Source of the DNA: Burkholderiales bacterium UBA4657
GTDB taxonomy: Bacteria > Pseudomonadota > Gammaproteobacteria > Burkholderiales > Burkholderiaceae_E
NCBI GenBank assembly: GCA_002405475.1
Contig: DHLX01000036.1
Location: forward strand, 34,856-98,855
Reading direction: 5' to 3'
Length of the DNA: 64,000 nt
The notes under the pieces are model-generated. The model had not been told where the DNA came from, did no database searches, and worked only from the letters and a program-made list of their open reading frames with translations. Both the position numbers and the translations under genes were made by a program. Below are positions 24,265-33,812 of the stretch, piece by piece; within the stretch, counting starts at the first letter, position 1; each line of letters begins with the position of its first letter.

Positions 24265-26268
24265 ATGAATTGGCTTGTACGCGCCTTGACCAGTTTTTAC
24301 TGGCTCGCTATTGCAGCGGGCAGTGTTTGGGCGTGCTTCGAACTTAATCAATGGCAGAACGACTATCTCAAACCGCTATGGACTTCATCCCGACTGGTCG
24401 AAGTACAGGCCCGAATCGAATCTGTCTCAAAGGGATCAGATAGCGTTCAGTTACGCTATCGTTATCAGTTCGGTGAGCATACCTACTACAGCGAGCGTTT
24501 AACTTTCGATCCGCAACGTGGAAAAATTGAGGGGGTCAGTATTGATGATTTGTACAATACTTACGAGTTTCGTGAGCGTCATCGCCTGACAGTGACCGCC
24601 TGGGTAGATCCAAAAAACCCAGGTTTTGCAGTGCTGGACAAAAGTGTGCAATGGCTACCCGTATCCGCTCTGGCTGCTTTATTTGCGATTCTTGGGCTGG
24701 TGTTCGTGGCCGCATTGCGTCAGGCACTCAGTTCTGCCGGCCTACTCAAATGGGCTGAAAAAATATCTCGCTCCGAAGCTTCTTCAAAAGCATTTCCGTG
24801 GGGACCCTACCGTGCCCTGGCTTTGCTGCTCATCACCGCGAATATAGCTGCATGGACATTCTTGCCTGGCAGTCTGTTTACCCTGTTGGGCGCAATAGCT
24901 GGGGCTATTGTTCTCGCATTTCCTTTAGTGCATTTCCGGCAACGCTGGTTACGCTGGCTATATGGCAGCACACAAACTGACCATATCGCCACTGATAGCG
25001 ATTGGTTATTACGCCCTACCCGTAACGGATTGGGCATACGACTGATAGATTCCGCCAATCTGGCCTTAACCTGGGGCTTGGGGTGTCTGGCAATTATGTT
25101 ATCGGCCTGGGTCTTCTATGTACTTGTTTTTTCCCCCTACGCTGCTGACCTTTTCACCCTCATTTTGGGTGCGGCGGCAGCGCTTGGAACTGGTACTCTC
25201 AGCTTGGCCATATCCAATAGTGGGCTGAAAATTCATTTCAATCAGGGTGGCTTGCTGGTTGAGCGATCACGCTTGTTCAAATTGCAGATGCTGGGGAAAA
25301 TTCGAATCGAAGATATTCGCTCCTTCGAACGTCTGCCCGATCCTGCAGGCAATGCAGGGCATAACCCCTGGTGCCGCTGGCGAGTCATGGTGCGACAGAA
25401 ATCGAAAGATAGTGCCGCGCCACTCACCCCTTTTTTACCAGAAACCACTGCACAAACAGTTGAAACAGCACTCAGCATAGCACTCGATCGTGCACAAAAA
25501 AATCCTGGAATCAACTCCCTGGAACGCTCAGCGCTAAATCAGGTTGCAGCAATACGCATAGTAGTGATCCTTGCCTTGATCATGGTCGTCTTGATCACTC
25601 ATTGGCAGTGGAAACGATATGACGAAGGAGTCAAACGCATAATGCCCGATGGCAGTCTTTCGATCAAAAAACCGATACGAGATCCGTTGATTCGGGCTAT
25701 TTACCGAACTGACCTGGCCGCCGTTGAATCAGCATTAAAGGCAGGAGCGAATCCCAACCAGATTGACGACGAGGGCCTACGCCCTTTGCACCGTGCAATT
25801 ATTGTACGTAGCCCCGAAGTCGCTGCAGTACTATTACGCTCTGGCGCAATCACCGACAGCCCTGAAATCGATCTGAAATCAGCTCATGCCAAATCCGTCC
25901 TCATGTGGGCGGCTGACCAGCCCGAGATGTTCGAACTATTGCTGACAGCCGGTGCCGATATCCACCTGCGCGATAAAACCGGGGCATCTGCCATGCACTA
26001 TTCAGCAGGAAAAAACAATCTCAAAGCCATGTTGCTTTTACAAGCACGCGGACTTTCCATTGACGACCGTACAGGGCCTGACGGAGCAACGCCCCTGATG
26101 TGGGCATTTTGGTGGTGGGCACCCGATTCGATAGACTGGTTAATAAAACAGGGAGCAAGGCAAGATGTGCGAGATTTTCGTGGCCTGAACCTTGAGCACT
26201 ATGCGCGCACTTCGACAGAACCTGAACAGGCACTTAAGCGACTGGCTGCGCTGCGTGTGTCGCCATAA
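24265..26268 (+). CDS. DUF3592-like membrane protein with C-terminal ankyrin repeats
   Basis: A 667-residue protein of unusual architecture. After an N-terminal membrane helix (residues 6-26) comes a DUF3592-like extracytoplasmic segment (about 45-125, QLRYRYQFGEHTYYSERLTF). It is followed by about six more hydrophobic helices up to residue 448 (IRIVVILALIMVVLITHW). Residues 472-660 contain about five ankyrin-type repeats, for example VESALKAGANPNQIDDEGLR, PLHRAI, and LLLTAGADIHLRDKTGASAM. I chose the ATG at 24265, where the first helix starts; in-frame starts further upstream lie in the 5' end of the divergent DUF455 gene. Function unknown: the ankyrin part suggests protein binding, most simply in the cytoplasm. 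Confidence 0.75.
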   Translation: MNWLVRALTSFYWLAIAAGSVWACFELNQWQNDYLKPLWTSSRLVEVQARIESVSKGSDSVQLRYRYQFGEHTYYSERLTFDPQRGKIEGVSIDDLYNTYEFRERHRLTVTAWVDPKNPGFAVLDKSVQWLPVSALAALFAILGLVFVAALRQALSSAGLLKWAEKISRSEASSKAFPWGPYRALALLLITANIAAWTFLPGSLFTLLGAIAGAIVLAFPLVHFRQRWLRWLYGSTQTDHIATDSDWLLRPTRNGLGIRLIDSANLALTWGLGCLAIMLSAWVFYVLVFSPYAADLFTLILGAAAALGTGTLSLAISNSGLKIHFNQGGLLVERSRLFKLQMLGKIRIEDIRSFERLPDPAGNAGHNPWCRWRVMVRQKSKDSAAPLTPFLPETTAQTVETALSIALDRAQKNPGINSLERSALNQVAAIRIVVILALIMVVLITHWQWKRYDEGVKRIMPDGSLSIKKPIRDPLIRAIYRTDLAAVESALKAGANPNQIDDEGLRPLHRAIIVRSPEVAAVLLRSGAITDSPEIDLKSAHAKSVLMWAADQPEMFELLLTAGADIHLRDKTGASAMHYSAGKNNLKAMLLLQARGLSIDDRTGPDGATPLMWAFWWWAPDSIDWLIKQGARQDVRDFRGLNLEHYARTSTEPEQALKRLAALRVSP

Positions 26269-26367
26269 GGCTTAGAACTGCCAATTCAAGCTCGACCAAA
26301 ACCTTGATCTTTTCCAGAAAAGCTATTCAGTTTCATAGTACGATCACAACCTGTATGGAGAATTTCG

Positions 26368-26892
26368 ATGGCAATTTATCAATTAGGATCCGAAGCTCCG
26401 GACATAGACCCCACTGCCTGGATAGCGTCGGAAGCGGTAGTGATTGGCCGGGTTCAGGTCCATGCCGATGTCAGTATCTGGCCACAAGCCACCTTACGTG
26501 GCGACAATGAGCCCATAACGATAGGCCCCGGTAGTAATGTCCAGGAAGGTGCTGTACTGCATACCGACATGGGCTGTCCATTAATAGTGGGGGCTAATGT
26601 CACGATAGGCCACCTGGCCATGCTGCATGGCTGCACTATTGAGGATGGTGCGCTAATCGGTATTCAGGCCACGGTTCTGAATAATGCGGTAATTGGTCGT
26701 GATTGTCTGGTAGGCGCTGGCGCATTGGTGACCGAAGGAAAAAGCTTCCCGCCGCGCAGTCTTATTCTAGGTTCTCCGGCTAAAGCCGTGCGCGAATTGA
26801 GCGATGAAGAAATAGCGCGTATGCATCTCAATACTCGCGGCTATGTCAAAAAAACTCAGCAATACCGCGAACAACTCAAAAAATTGGCATGA
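26368..26892 (+). CDS. Gamma-class carbonic anhydrase-like protein (YrdA type)
   Basis: A 174-residue left-handed beta-helix protein with hexapeptide repeats (VVIGRV, VSIWPQATLRGD, ITIGPG, ATVLNNAVIG, CLVGAGALV). The zinc ligands expected in gamma-carbonic anhydrases are present: His in AVLHTD, and two in IGHLAMLHGC. Family members hydrate CO2 or bind acyl groups; activity has to be inferred. TATGGAGAATTTCG gives a ribosome site before the ATG. Confidence 0.92.
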   Translation: MAIYQLGSEAPDIDPTAWIASEAVVIGRVQVHADVSIWPQATLRGDNEPITIGPGSNVQEGAVLHTDMGCPLIVGANVTIGHLAMLHGCTIEDGALIGIQATVLNNAVIGRDCLVGAGALVTEGKSFPPRSLILGSPAKAVRELSDEEIARMHLNTRGYVKKTQQYREQLKKLA

Positions 26893-26903
26893 TGGAAAGC
26901 TGA

Positions 26904-27335
26904 ATGGCAAAATTTCTACTCTTGTTGCTGCTCGGAATTGCAGCGTATGTGTTCTGGAAAAAGATGCGAAGACCAGAGCGACATGAAAGCAACCCGCCCC
27001 CTGAAGGTCTGCAACTCAAACGCCCTTTAAGCGCCGCGCAGCAAGCGTTGTTCGCCAAATTGCAAAGTGCCCTACCCAGTACCATGATTATGGTGCAGCC
27101 GGCTTTATCACAACTTGTCAGCGCCGATGGCATGAATCAAACCCTGGCGAAAACTGTCGTCGACTTTGCCATCTGCCGAAAAGATTCATCGCCTCTGGGA
27201 ATAGTGTTACTGGATGCCGACCATGCTGATGCATTGGAACAATGGGTGATACAGGCCGGACTCAAATGTGCGCGCTTCAAAAGTTCATCTCTGCCCGATG
27301 AACAGCAAATACGCGATGTATTCGGATTCATATAA
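26904..27335 (+). CDS. Membrane-anchored DUF2726-like protein
   Basis: A 143-residue protein with an N-terminal membrane anchor (residues 4-18, FLLLLLLGIAAYVFW) followed by a basic stretch (KKMRRPERH) and a soluble domain. The domain includes VVDFAICRKDSSPLGIVLLD, WVIQAGLKCARFKSSSLP and the terminal IRDVFGFI, the pattern of DUF2726, a nuclease-fold-related domain. No function is known. It lies between the gamma-carbonic anhydrase and hslO genes. Confidence 0.7.
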   Translation: MAKFLLLLLLGIAAYVFWKKMRRPERHESNPPPEGLQLKRPLSAAQQALFAKLQSALPSTMIMVQPALSQLVSADGMNQTLAKTVVDFAICRKDSSPLGIVLLDADHADALEQWVIQAGLKCARFKSSSLPDEQQIRDVFGFI

Positions 27336-27352
27336 GATTATTTGGGGTGATG

Positions 27353-28270
27353 ATGCACGACCAGTTGTATAAATTCATGTTTGAGCGCGCGCCGGTACGC
27401 GGTGAAATTGTATCGATTCAGGCAGCATGGCAGCACATTTTGTCACTCCATCAATATCCGGCTCCGGTGGCCAATATATTGGGCGAAATGCTCGCTGCTG
27501 CTGCCCTGCTGTCTTCCACACTCAAATTTGACGGCGCCTTGATCATGCAGGTGTTTGGTGATGGCCCGGTCAAGCTAATGGTGGTCGAAGCCAATAGCGA
27601 TCTGGGCTTGCGTGCCACCGCCAAACTGGCACCAAACGCCGTTATTGCACCTGATGCCAGTTTACAGAGCCTGATCAACCTGCATGGCCAGGCGCGTATG
27701 GCGATTACGCTCGATCCGCGTGAAAAATTGCCCGGACAACAGCCCTACCAGGGCATTGTTCCAGTGGAAAGCGACAGCATGGCGCAAATACTGGAAGACT
27801 ACATGCTGCGCTCGGAACAGCTTGATACTAAACTCTGGCTGGCGTGTGACAACCGTAGCAGTGCAGGACTGATCATGCAACGTATGCCGGTCGAGGGTGG
27901 CAATAGCACACAAATGGAACAGGACGAAGAAAACTGGCATCATTTATTGCAACTATCGAGCACCGTCAAACGCGAAGAGCTGCTCGATCTACCGCCTAAA
28001 GATGTCGTGGCACGGCTGTTCTGGAACGAAAATGCACGCATTTTTGAACCACGCACTCCACGCTTCTTCTGCACCTGCTCGCGTGACAGAGTCGCCCATA
28101 TGTTGCGTACCCTAGGCCAAGAAGAACTCGACAGTGTCATTGCCGAGATGGGGTGCGTCCAGGTGCAATGCGAGTACTGCAATACCGGCTATAAATTTGA
28201 TGCGGTCGATGTAAGACAGCTTTTTACGGCTAGTGAGGTGCCAATAAATGCTGGCAAGGGCCTGCATTAA
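27353..28270 (+). CDS. hslO: Redox-regulated chaperone Hsp33
   Basis: A 305-residue Hsp33. The zinc/redox switch is complete: CxC in FFCTCSRDR and CxxC in QCEYCNTGY, about 30 residues apart near the C terminus. Oxidation with zinc release activates holdase function under oxidative and heat stress. Three tandem starts (GTG 27347, ATG 27350, ATG 27353) are possible; the last has best spacing from GGGG at 27344-27347. Confidence 0.95.
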   Translation: MHDQLYKFMFERAPVRGEIVSIQAAWQHILSLHQYPAPVANILGEMLAAAALLSSTLKFDGALIMQVFGDGPVKLMVVEANSDLGLRATAKLAPNAVIAPDASLQSLINLHGQARMAITLDPREKLPGQQPYQGIVPVESDSMAQILEDYMLRSEQLDTKLWLACDNRSSAGLIMQRMPVEGGNSTQMEQDEENWHHLLQLSSTVKREELLDLPPKDVVARLFWNENARIFEPRTPRFFCTCSRDRVAHMLRTLGQEELDSVIAEMGCVQVQCEYCNTGYKFDAVDVRQLFTASEVPINAGKGLH

Positions 28271-28303
28271 CCGCCGAAAAAAAGTTGAAGTGCAAATCTG
28301 AAT

Positions 28304-28591
28304 TCAGCGCTCTCGCGCAGGCTTTTCCACCACCTGCACGAATATCTCATCGTTTTTTATCATGCCCAGTTCATAACGGGCACGTTCTTCGATGGCGGCA
28401 GTGCCATTACGCAAGTCACGCACCTCGCCTTCCATGGCGGCATTACGGGCGCGCAGTTCTTCATTGGTTGTTTGCTGCGCGGCCAGTTTCTTTTCACGCT
28501 CCCACACCTTGAACCAGCCACCGTCACCCAGCCAGAGCGGATACTGTATCAGTACCAGCAAGGCTGCGATGACGACGGTGATCCAGCGCAT
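28304..28591 (-). CDS. ftsB: Cell division protein FtsB
   Basis: A 95-residue bitopic protein: a membrane helix at residues 4-19 (ITVVIAALLVLIQYPLWLG) and a coiled coil spanning about 30-72 (KLAAQQTTNEELRARNAAME), the septum-formation-initiator layout. FtsB forms the FtsQLB subcomplex that triggers septal peptidoglycan synthesis. It lies six bases downstream of eno, its usual neighbour in proteobacteria. Confidence 0.93.
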   Translation of the reverse strand: MRWITVVIAALLVLIQYPLWLGDGGWFKVWEREKKLAAQQTTNEELRARNAAMEGEVRDLRNGTAAIEERARYELGMIKNDEIFVQVVEKPARER

Positions 28592-28597
28592 CGGGGT

Positions 28598-29881
28598 TTA
28601 GCGCAGGTTGTAAAACGCCGAGCGACCCGGATAGCTGGCGACATCACCCAGGTCTTCTTCAATACGTAACAACTGGTTGTACTTGGCGATACGGTCAGAG
28701 CGGCTCATGGAACCGGTCTTGATCTGTAGCGCATTGGTACCCACGGCAATGTCCGCAATGGTCGCATCTTCGGTTTCACCCGAGCGATGTGAAACCACAG
28801 CAGTGTAATTGGCACGCTTGGCCATTTCTATGGCGGCAAAAGTTTCGGTCAAAGTGCCAATCTGGTTAATCTTGATCAGAATCGAATTGGCAATGCCCTT
28901 GCTAATGCCTTCCTGCAAAATTTTGGTGTTGGTCACAAACAGATCATCCCCCACCAACTGCACCTGTTTGCCCAGTTCCTTGGTCAAATGCGCCCAACCG
29001 TTCCAGTCGCCTTCATGCATACCATCTTCAACACTGATGATGGGGTATTTGTCGCACCAGCTTTTTAGCATACTGGTCCATTCGGTCGCACTTAATTTCA
29101 GTCCTTCGCCATCGAGATGATATTTTCCGTCTTTGTAAAATTCACTCGCGGCACAGTCCAGACCCAGTGCAATTTGTGACCCAGGTTCAAAGCCGGCCTT
29201 TTCAATCGCTTCAATCAGCAATTTCAAGGCTTCTTCATGGCTTTTCAGGCTGGGGGCAAACCCGCCTTCATCACCCACTGCGGTATTCAAATGACGGTCA
29301 TGCAATAATTTTTTCAAGGTGTGGAACACCGTTGCACCGTAACGTATTGCCTCACGGAAAGTCGGTGCACCTACGGGTAATATCATGAATTCTTGCAGGT
29401 CGAGATTATTATCGGCGTGGGCACCACCGTTAATAACATTCATCATCGGTACCGGCATCGACATGGCGCCAGAACCACCAAAATAACGGTATAAAGGCAG
29501 GCCGGTTTCTTCAGCAGCAGCACGCGCCACAGCCATTGAAACCGCCAGTGTGGCATTGGCACCTAACCGTGCTTTATTCTCGGTACCATCCAGCTCGATC
29601 AGAGCCTTGTCAATGAACGCTTGTTCGGCCGCATCCAGCCCTACAATAGCTTCAGAAATTTCAGTATTGATATTGCCTACCGCCTTGAGTACGCCCTTGC
29701 CGAGATAGCGGCTCTTGTCTCCATCACGCAGCTCTATAGCCTCACGTGAGCCCGTCGAGGCACCGGAAGGCACAGCGGCACGCCCCATGGCGCCCGACTC
29801 CAGCAGTACATCACACTCCACCGTAGGATTCCCACGGCTATCAATGACTTCACGACCTATGATATCGACAATGGCGGACAT
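28598..29881 (-). CDS. eno: Enolase
   Basis: A 427-residue glycolytic enzyme converting 2-phosphoglycerate to phosphoenolpyruvate. It begins MSAIVDIIGREVIDSRGNPT and holds GDEGGFAPSL, VSVEDGMHEGDWNGWA, LIKINQIGTLTE with the catalytic Lys, and VVSHRSGETED. The start is the ATG at 29879-29881; an upstream in-frame Met would extend into the DUF1330 gene. It is one base downstream of that gene's stop codon. Confidence 0.97.
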   Translation of the reverse strand: MSAIVDIIGREVIDSRGNPTVECDVLLESGAMGRAAVPSGASTGSREAIELRDGDKSRYLGKGVLKAVGNINTEISEAIVGLDAAEQAFIDKALIELDGTENKARLGANATLAVSMAVARAAAEETGLPLYRYFGGSGAMSMPVPMMNVINGGAHADNNLDLQEFMILPVGAPTFREAIRYGATVFHTLKKLLHDRHLNTAVGDEGGFAPSLKSHEEALKLLIEAIEKAGFEPGSQIALGLDCAASEFYKDGKYHLDGEGLKLSATEWTSMLKSWCDKYPIISVEDGMHEGDWNGWAHLTKELGKQVQLVGDDLFVTNTKILQEGISKGIANSILIKINQIGTLTETFAAIEMAKRANYTAVVSHRSGETEDATIADIAVGTNALQIKTGSMSRSDRIAKYNQLLRIEEDLGDVASYPGRSAFYNLR

Positions 29882-29882
29882 G

Positions 29883-30170
29883 CTATTCAACTCCTTGAAC
29901 AATGAAAATATTGGCTAATGCAGCGCCTTCACGCGCATTACGCGCACGTTTGTACTGCGGTGAATCATAAAAGGCTTGCGCTTTTTCTACCGACGGAAAC
30001 TGCAAGATCACGATACGATGAGGAGGCTGACCTTCCAGTGAAGTCGTGGCCCCACCGCGTACCAGTACTTTGGCATCATAGGCTTTAATCGCCAAAGAAG
30101 ACCATTTGCGATAAACCTCGTACTGTTGCGGTTTTTTAACATCGACGTTAAAAATCAGGTAGGCTGACAT
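29883..30170 (-). CDS. DUF1330 family protein
   Basis: A 95-residue protein of the dimeric alpha/beta-barrel fold, matching DUF1330: it begins MSAYLIFNVDVKKPQQYEVY and has LVRGGATTSLEG and VILQFPSVEKAQAFYDSPQY. Function is unestablished. It lies between kdsA (8 bases) and eno (1 base), so it is part of the same operon. Confidence 0.88.
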   Translation of the reverse strand: MSAYLIFNVDVKKPQQYEVYRKWSSLAIKAYDAKVLVRGGATTSLEGQPPHRIVILQFPSVEKAQAFYDSPQYKRARNAREGAALANIFIVQGVE

Positions 30171-30178
30171 GGATTTCC

Positions 30179-31033
30179 TCAGGAAAAATCTTGTTCCAGA
30201 AAAGTTTGCTGTTTGACCAGTTCATCCAGGGCTTTGAGCGTAACCAGCAATTCTTTCATGCGCTGCAAAGGCACGGCGTTCGGGCCATCGCTCATAGCCT
30301 GCGCCGGGTTCGGATGTGTTTCCATGAACAGGCCAGCAATACCTACCGCCACCGCAGCCCGCGCCAAGACCGGGACAAATTCTCGCTGTCCGCCACTACT
30401 GGTACCCTGCCCACCTGGCAGTTGTACCGAATGTGTTGCATCGAATACGACTGGACAAGCAGTTTCACGCATGATGGCCAAAGAGCGCATATCGCTTACC
30501 AGATTGTTATAGCCAAAGCTGACGCCACGCTCACATGCCATGAACCGGTCTTCACTCAGTCCCGCTTCACGTGCTGCCTCGCGCGCTTTATCCATGACGT
30601 TTTTCATATCATGCGGAGCCAGAAACTGCCCTTTCTTGATATTCACTGGCTTGCCCGACTGCGCTACCGCACGGATAAAATCAGTCTGGCGACATAGAAA
30701 AGCTGGAGTTTGCAGTACATCAACGACAGATGCGACTGAAGAAATTTCATCGACCTCATGAACATCGGTGAGTACTGGAACGCCGATTTGTCGTTTCACT
30801 TCGGCCAATATATTTAAACCATGATCGAGCCCCAAGCCGCGAAAACTTTTGCCCGAACTGCGGTTGGCCTTGTCGTAGCTGCTTTTATAAATAAAGGGTA
30901 TGCCCAAGGCTGTTGTCATTTCCTTTAGCTGACCTGCCGTTTCCAATGCCAGCTCTTGCGACTCGATGACGCAAGGTCCGGCAATCAGGAACAGGGGGCG
31001 ATCAAGCCCGACTTCAAACTCGCACAGTTTCAT
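30179..31033 (-). CDS. kdsA: 3-deoxy-8-phosphooctulonate synthase
   Basis: A 284-residue class I aldolase-fold synthase joining arabinose 5-phosphate and phosphoenolpyruvate to make KDO-8-phosphate for lipopolysaccharide. Motifs include LIAGPCVIES, FIYKSSYDKANRSS, VLTDVHEVDE, NIKKGQFLAPHDM and VVFDATHSVQLPGG. Its ATG overlaps the pyrG stop by one base (TGATG). The pyrG-kdsA-eno-ftsB order is typical of proteobacteria. Confidence 0.97.
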   Translation of the reverse strand: MKLCEFEVGLDRPLFLIAGPCVIESQELALETAGQLKEMTTALGIPFIYKSSYDKANRSSGKSFRGLGLDHGLNILAEVKRQIGVPVLTDVHEVDEISSVASVVDVLQTPAFLCRQTDFIRAVAQSGKPVNIKKGQFLAPHDMKNVMDKAREAAREAGLSEDRFMACERGVSFGYNNLVSDMRSLAIMRETACPVVFDATHSVQLPGGQGTSSGGQREFVPVLARAAVAVGIAGLFMETHPNPAQAMSDGPNAVPLQRMKELLVTLKALDELVKQQTFLEQDFS

Positions 31034-32703
31034 CAGGTCACCGCCTTCGAAGACCGGCCCTGGGTCGATTGATGCGCCAAGGCTGCCAGAACGTAGGCCT
31101 TGAACAAGGGGTGCCCGGCACGCGGCGTACTGGTAAATTCTGGGTGAAACTGCACCCCTAAAAAGAATGGGTGCACTGTTTTGGGCAATTCCATCATCTC
31201 GGGCAAGTTTTCAGTGGTGGTACGCGAGGTAATCATGACACCCGCTTTTTCAAAACGCTCGACATAATGGTTGTTCACTTCGTAGCGGTGGCGGTGACGC
31301 TCGAAGACTTCAGCGCCGTAAATATCGTATGCTAGCGTACCTGGTTTTACCGGGCAACGCTGCGCGCCCAGACGCATGGTGCCACCCAGGTCCGAGTTGG
31401 CATCGCGTTTTTCCACTTTGCCGTCACGGTCTTGCCATTCGGTAATCAGCGCCACCACCGGGTGCGGAGTTTCCGGGTCAAACTCGGTCGAGTTGGCCTG
31501 CTGCAATCCGCATAAATCGCGCGCCATCTCAATCATGGCAATTTGCATACCGAGGCAAATGCCCAGGTAAGGTACCTTGTTTTCACGCGCATAACGCGCT
31601 GCCGCAATCTTGCCCTCGACCCCACGCTTACCGAAACCACCGGGCACCAGAATAGCGTCATATTTTTCCAGCATACCCGTTCCCTGGGTCTCAATCTGCT
31701 CGGAATCGACATAATCAATATGAATTTTAGTGCGGGTATGCAGACCGGCGTGAATCAGGGCTTCCGATAAGGATTTATAGGATTCAGTCAGATCGACATA
31801 TTTACCCACCATGGCGATGTGTATCTGATGCTGCGGATGTTCCAGTGCGTCAACCAGTTGGGTCCAGTGTGACAAATCAGCAGGCTTGGGATTCAAACCC
31901 AATTTCTCACATACGATGTCATCGAGTTTCTGATCATGCAGCATGGCCGGGATCTTGTAGATCGAATCGGCATCCCAGACCGAAATGACTGCTTCGGTGG
32001 GCAGATTGGCAAACAAGGAGATTTTCTCGCGCTCATCGTCCGGTATGCGTCGGTCAGCACGACACAACAGCACATAGGGCGAAATACCAATTTCGCGCAG
32101 TTTCTGCACGCTATGCTGGGTCGGCTTGGTTTTGAGTTCACCCGCACTGGCAATATAGGGCACCAGGGTCAGATGTACAAAACACACGCCCTCGCGCCCC
32201 AGCTTAAGGCGCATCTGACGCGCTGCCTCCAGGAATGGCAAGGACTCAATGTCACCGACCGTGCCGCCAATTTCCACAATTGCCACATCGGCCTGACCGT
32301 CCCACGCGGCCTTAGCACCACGCTGGATAAAATCCTGGATTTCATTCGTAATATGGGGAATGACCTGAACCGTTTTACCCAGATACTCGCCACGGCGCTC
32401 CTTGCGTATGACGCTTTCGTAAATCTGGCCGGTCGTAAAATTGTTGACCTTGCGCATTTTGGCGCTGATAAAGCGCTCGTAATGGCCAAGATCCAGGTCA
32501 GTTTCCGCGCCGTCCTCGGTCACAAAAACCTCGCCATGTTGAAATGGCGACATGGTGCCAGGATCAACGTTGATATACGGATCTAATTTGAGCAGGGTGA
32601 CTTTAAGGCCGCGCGATTCGAGAATCGCCGCAAGGGAAGCAGCCGCGATGCCTTTGCCAAGCGAAGACACCACGCCACCGGTGACAAAAATGTATTTAGT
32701 CAT
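31033..32703 (-). CDS. pyrG: CTP synthase
   Basis: A 556-residue enzyme making CTP from UTP with glutamine. The N-terminal synthase domain begins MTKYIFVTGGVVSSLGKG (P-loop) and has LDLGHYERF and EIGGTVGDIES. The C-terminal glutaminase domain has the catalytic Cys in YLGICLGMQ and the His/Glu pair in GVQFHPEFTS. It is the first gene of the pyrG-kdsA-DUF1330-eno-ftsB operon. Confidence 0.97.
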   Translation of the reverse strand: MTKYIFVTGGVVSSLGKGIAAASLAAILESRGLKVTLLKLDPYINVDPGTMSPFQHGEVFVTEDGAETDLDLGHYERFISAKMRKVNNFTTGQIYESVIRKERRGEYLGKTVQVIPHITNEIQDFIQRGAKAAWDGQADVAIVEIGGTVGDIESLPFLEAARQMRLKLGREGVCFVHLTLVPYIASAGELKTKPTQHSVQKLREIGISPYVLLCRADRRIPDDEREKISLFANLPTEAVISVWDADSIYKIPAMLHDQKLDDIVCEKLGLNPKPADLSHWTQLVDALEHPQHQIHIAMVGKYVDLTESYKSLSEALIHAGLHTRTKIHIDYVDSEQIETQGTGMLEKYDAILVPGGFGKRGVEGKIAAARYARENKVPYLGICLGMQIAMIEMARDLCGLQQANSTEFDPETPHPVVALITEWQDRDGKVEKRDANSDLGGTMRLGAQRCPVKPGTLAYDIYGAEVFERHRHRYEVNNHYVERFEKAGVMITSRTTTENLPEMMELPKTVHPFFLGVQFHPEFTSTPRAGHPLFKAYVLAALAHQSTQGRSSKAVT

Positions 32704-32776
32704 GAAGCCTCACCGGGAAAGCCGAATTATAGCGAACTCGCTGGCATCGTGACAGTCTTCACGATAATCTAGCGGT

Positions 32777-33487
32777 ATGAGAGCAAAAACCTCGCGACTA
32801 CAACTGATTGACGGGCTCAGAGGCGTGTCCGTACTCATGATGCTGGCCTACCATTTTTGTTATGACCTGGTCTGGTTTGGCTGGGCGCAATGGCGTATGC
32901 TCGAAGATCCGGCCTGGATTGGCTGGCGTAATGTCATTGTCTGCTGCTTTTTACTTATGGTCGGTGTATCGCTGGCACTACGTCAGTTTTTTCAGGTAGA
33001 AGCGCACGATTTCTGGAAACGCTGGGCAGAAATTGCCGCTGCCGCGGTGCTGGTCAGTCTGGGCAGCTGGCTGTTTGCGGGTGAGCGTTTCATTTATTTT
33101 GGCATCCTGCACCTCATAGCCCTAGCCTTGTTACTGGGTGCGCTGTCTGTACGCTTCGGTCGCTGGAACGCCCTGCTTGGCTTACTGGTAATTGCCGCCG
33201 GGCTTGGCATCAACTCGGATGCATTCAACCCGAAATACTGGAACTGGCTCGGATTTGCCAGCATCAAACCGGCCACCGAAGACTATGCACCGTTATTTCC
33301 ATGGTTCGGTGTGGTGTTGCTGGGCATTGCCCTGGGACAAACCTGGATCGAGCGCGGGCTGCCAGCAGCCCATTACCGCCTGCCAGGCATTCTACGTTGG
33401 CTGGGTCGCTGGAGCCTGACCGTCTATCTAACGCATCAAATCATTTTTATTGGACTGCTATGGCTGATCCAAGGCTTAACGTCTTAG
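32777..33487 (+). CDS. DUF1624 membrane protein (heparan-alpha-glucosaminide N-acetyltransferase-like)
   Basis: A 236-residue protein with about seven membrane helices. It begins with the acyltransferase-like signature QLIDGLRGVSVLMMLAYHFC and ends with GRWSLTVYLTHQIIFIGLLW, which fits DUF1624/HGSNAT-catalytic family members. These are presumed membrane acyltransferases; the acceptor is unknown. It is divergent from pyrG. Confidence 0.82.
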   Translation: MRAKTSRLQLIDGLRGVSVLMMLAYHFCYDLVWFGWAQWRMLEDPAWIGWRNVIVCCFLLMVGVSLALRQFFQVEAHDFWKRWAEIAAAAVLVSLGSWLFAGERFIYFGILHLIALALLLGALSVRFGRWNALLGLLVIAAGLGINSDAFNPKYWNWLGFASIKPATEDYAPLFPWFGVVLLGIALGQTWIERGLPAAHYRLPGILRWLGRWSLTVYLTHQIIFIGLLWLIQGLTS

Positions 33488-33763
33488 CATAAGGCGAATG
33501 AAACCTTCATCCAGACCCCTCTATAGCAGGATACAGAGCAGAGATAGTGCCCAACCGGCTTTGCCTGAAAACCGTGCGAATGTTGGAAAAGGTTTTGAAC
33601 CCCTCCCGGCTATGTGAAGCTGGACTGGCCACCCGGCTTCAGGGTAAGGCATAAAAAACTTGCCCTGTTTCGGCACCACCATTGACTACGCTCACAAATC
33701 GTGGGGCAGGTTATCTTGATACTCAAACATCTGATACATAAGACTAATCATTGATTTTTATCT

Positions 33764-33780
33764 ATTTCTAGTCTAGAAAT
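33764..33780. promoter_or_regulatory. 17-bp perfect inverted repeat upstream of SbtA-like gene
   Basis: ATTTCTAG-T-CTAGAAAT is an 8-1-8 perfect inverted repeat in AT-rich DNA, 69 bases before the permease ATG. Size and symmetry fit a dimeric repressor or activator site. No regulator gene is adjacent, and I do not recognise the motif. Confidence 0.5.
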
Positions 33781-33812
33781 TTTTGATTGGATTAAATATC
33801 AATTTTTTCATA

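Noticed and set aside
31936..32586. Long open frame opposite pyrG (216 codons)
   Set aside because: Antisense shadow of pyrG with no protein signature.
33659..33711. Minus-strand terminator-like hairpin in the 33.5 kb intergenic region
   Set aside because: The loop is over 30 bases, one stem pair is mismatched on that strand, and no minus-strand gene upstream needs it.
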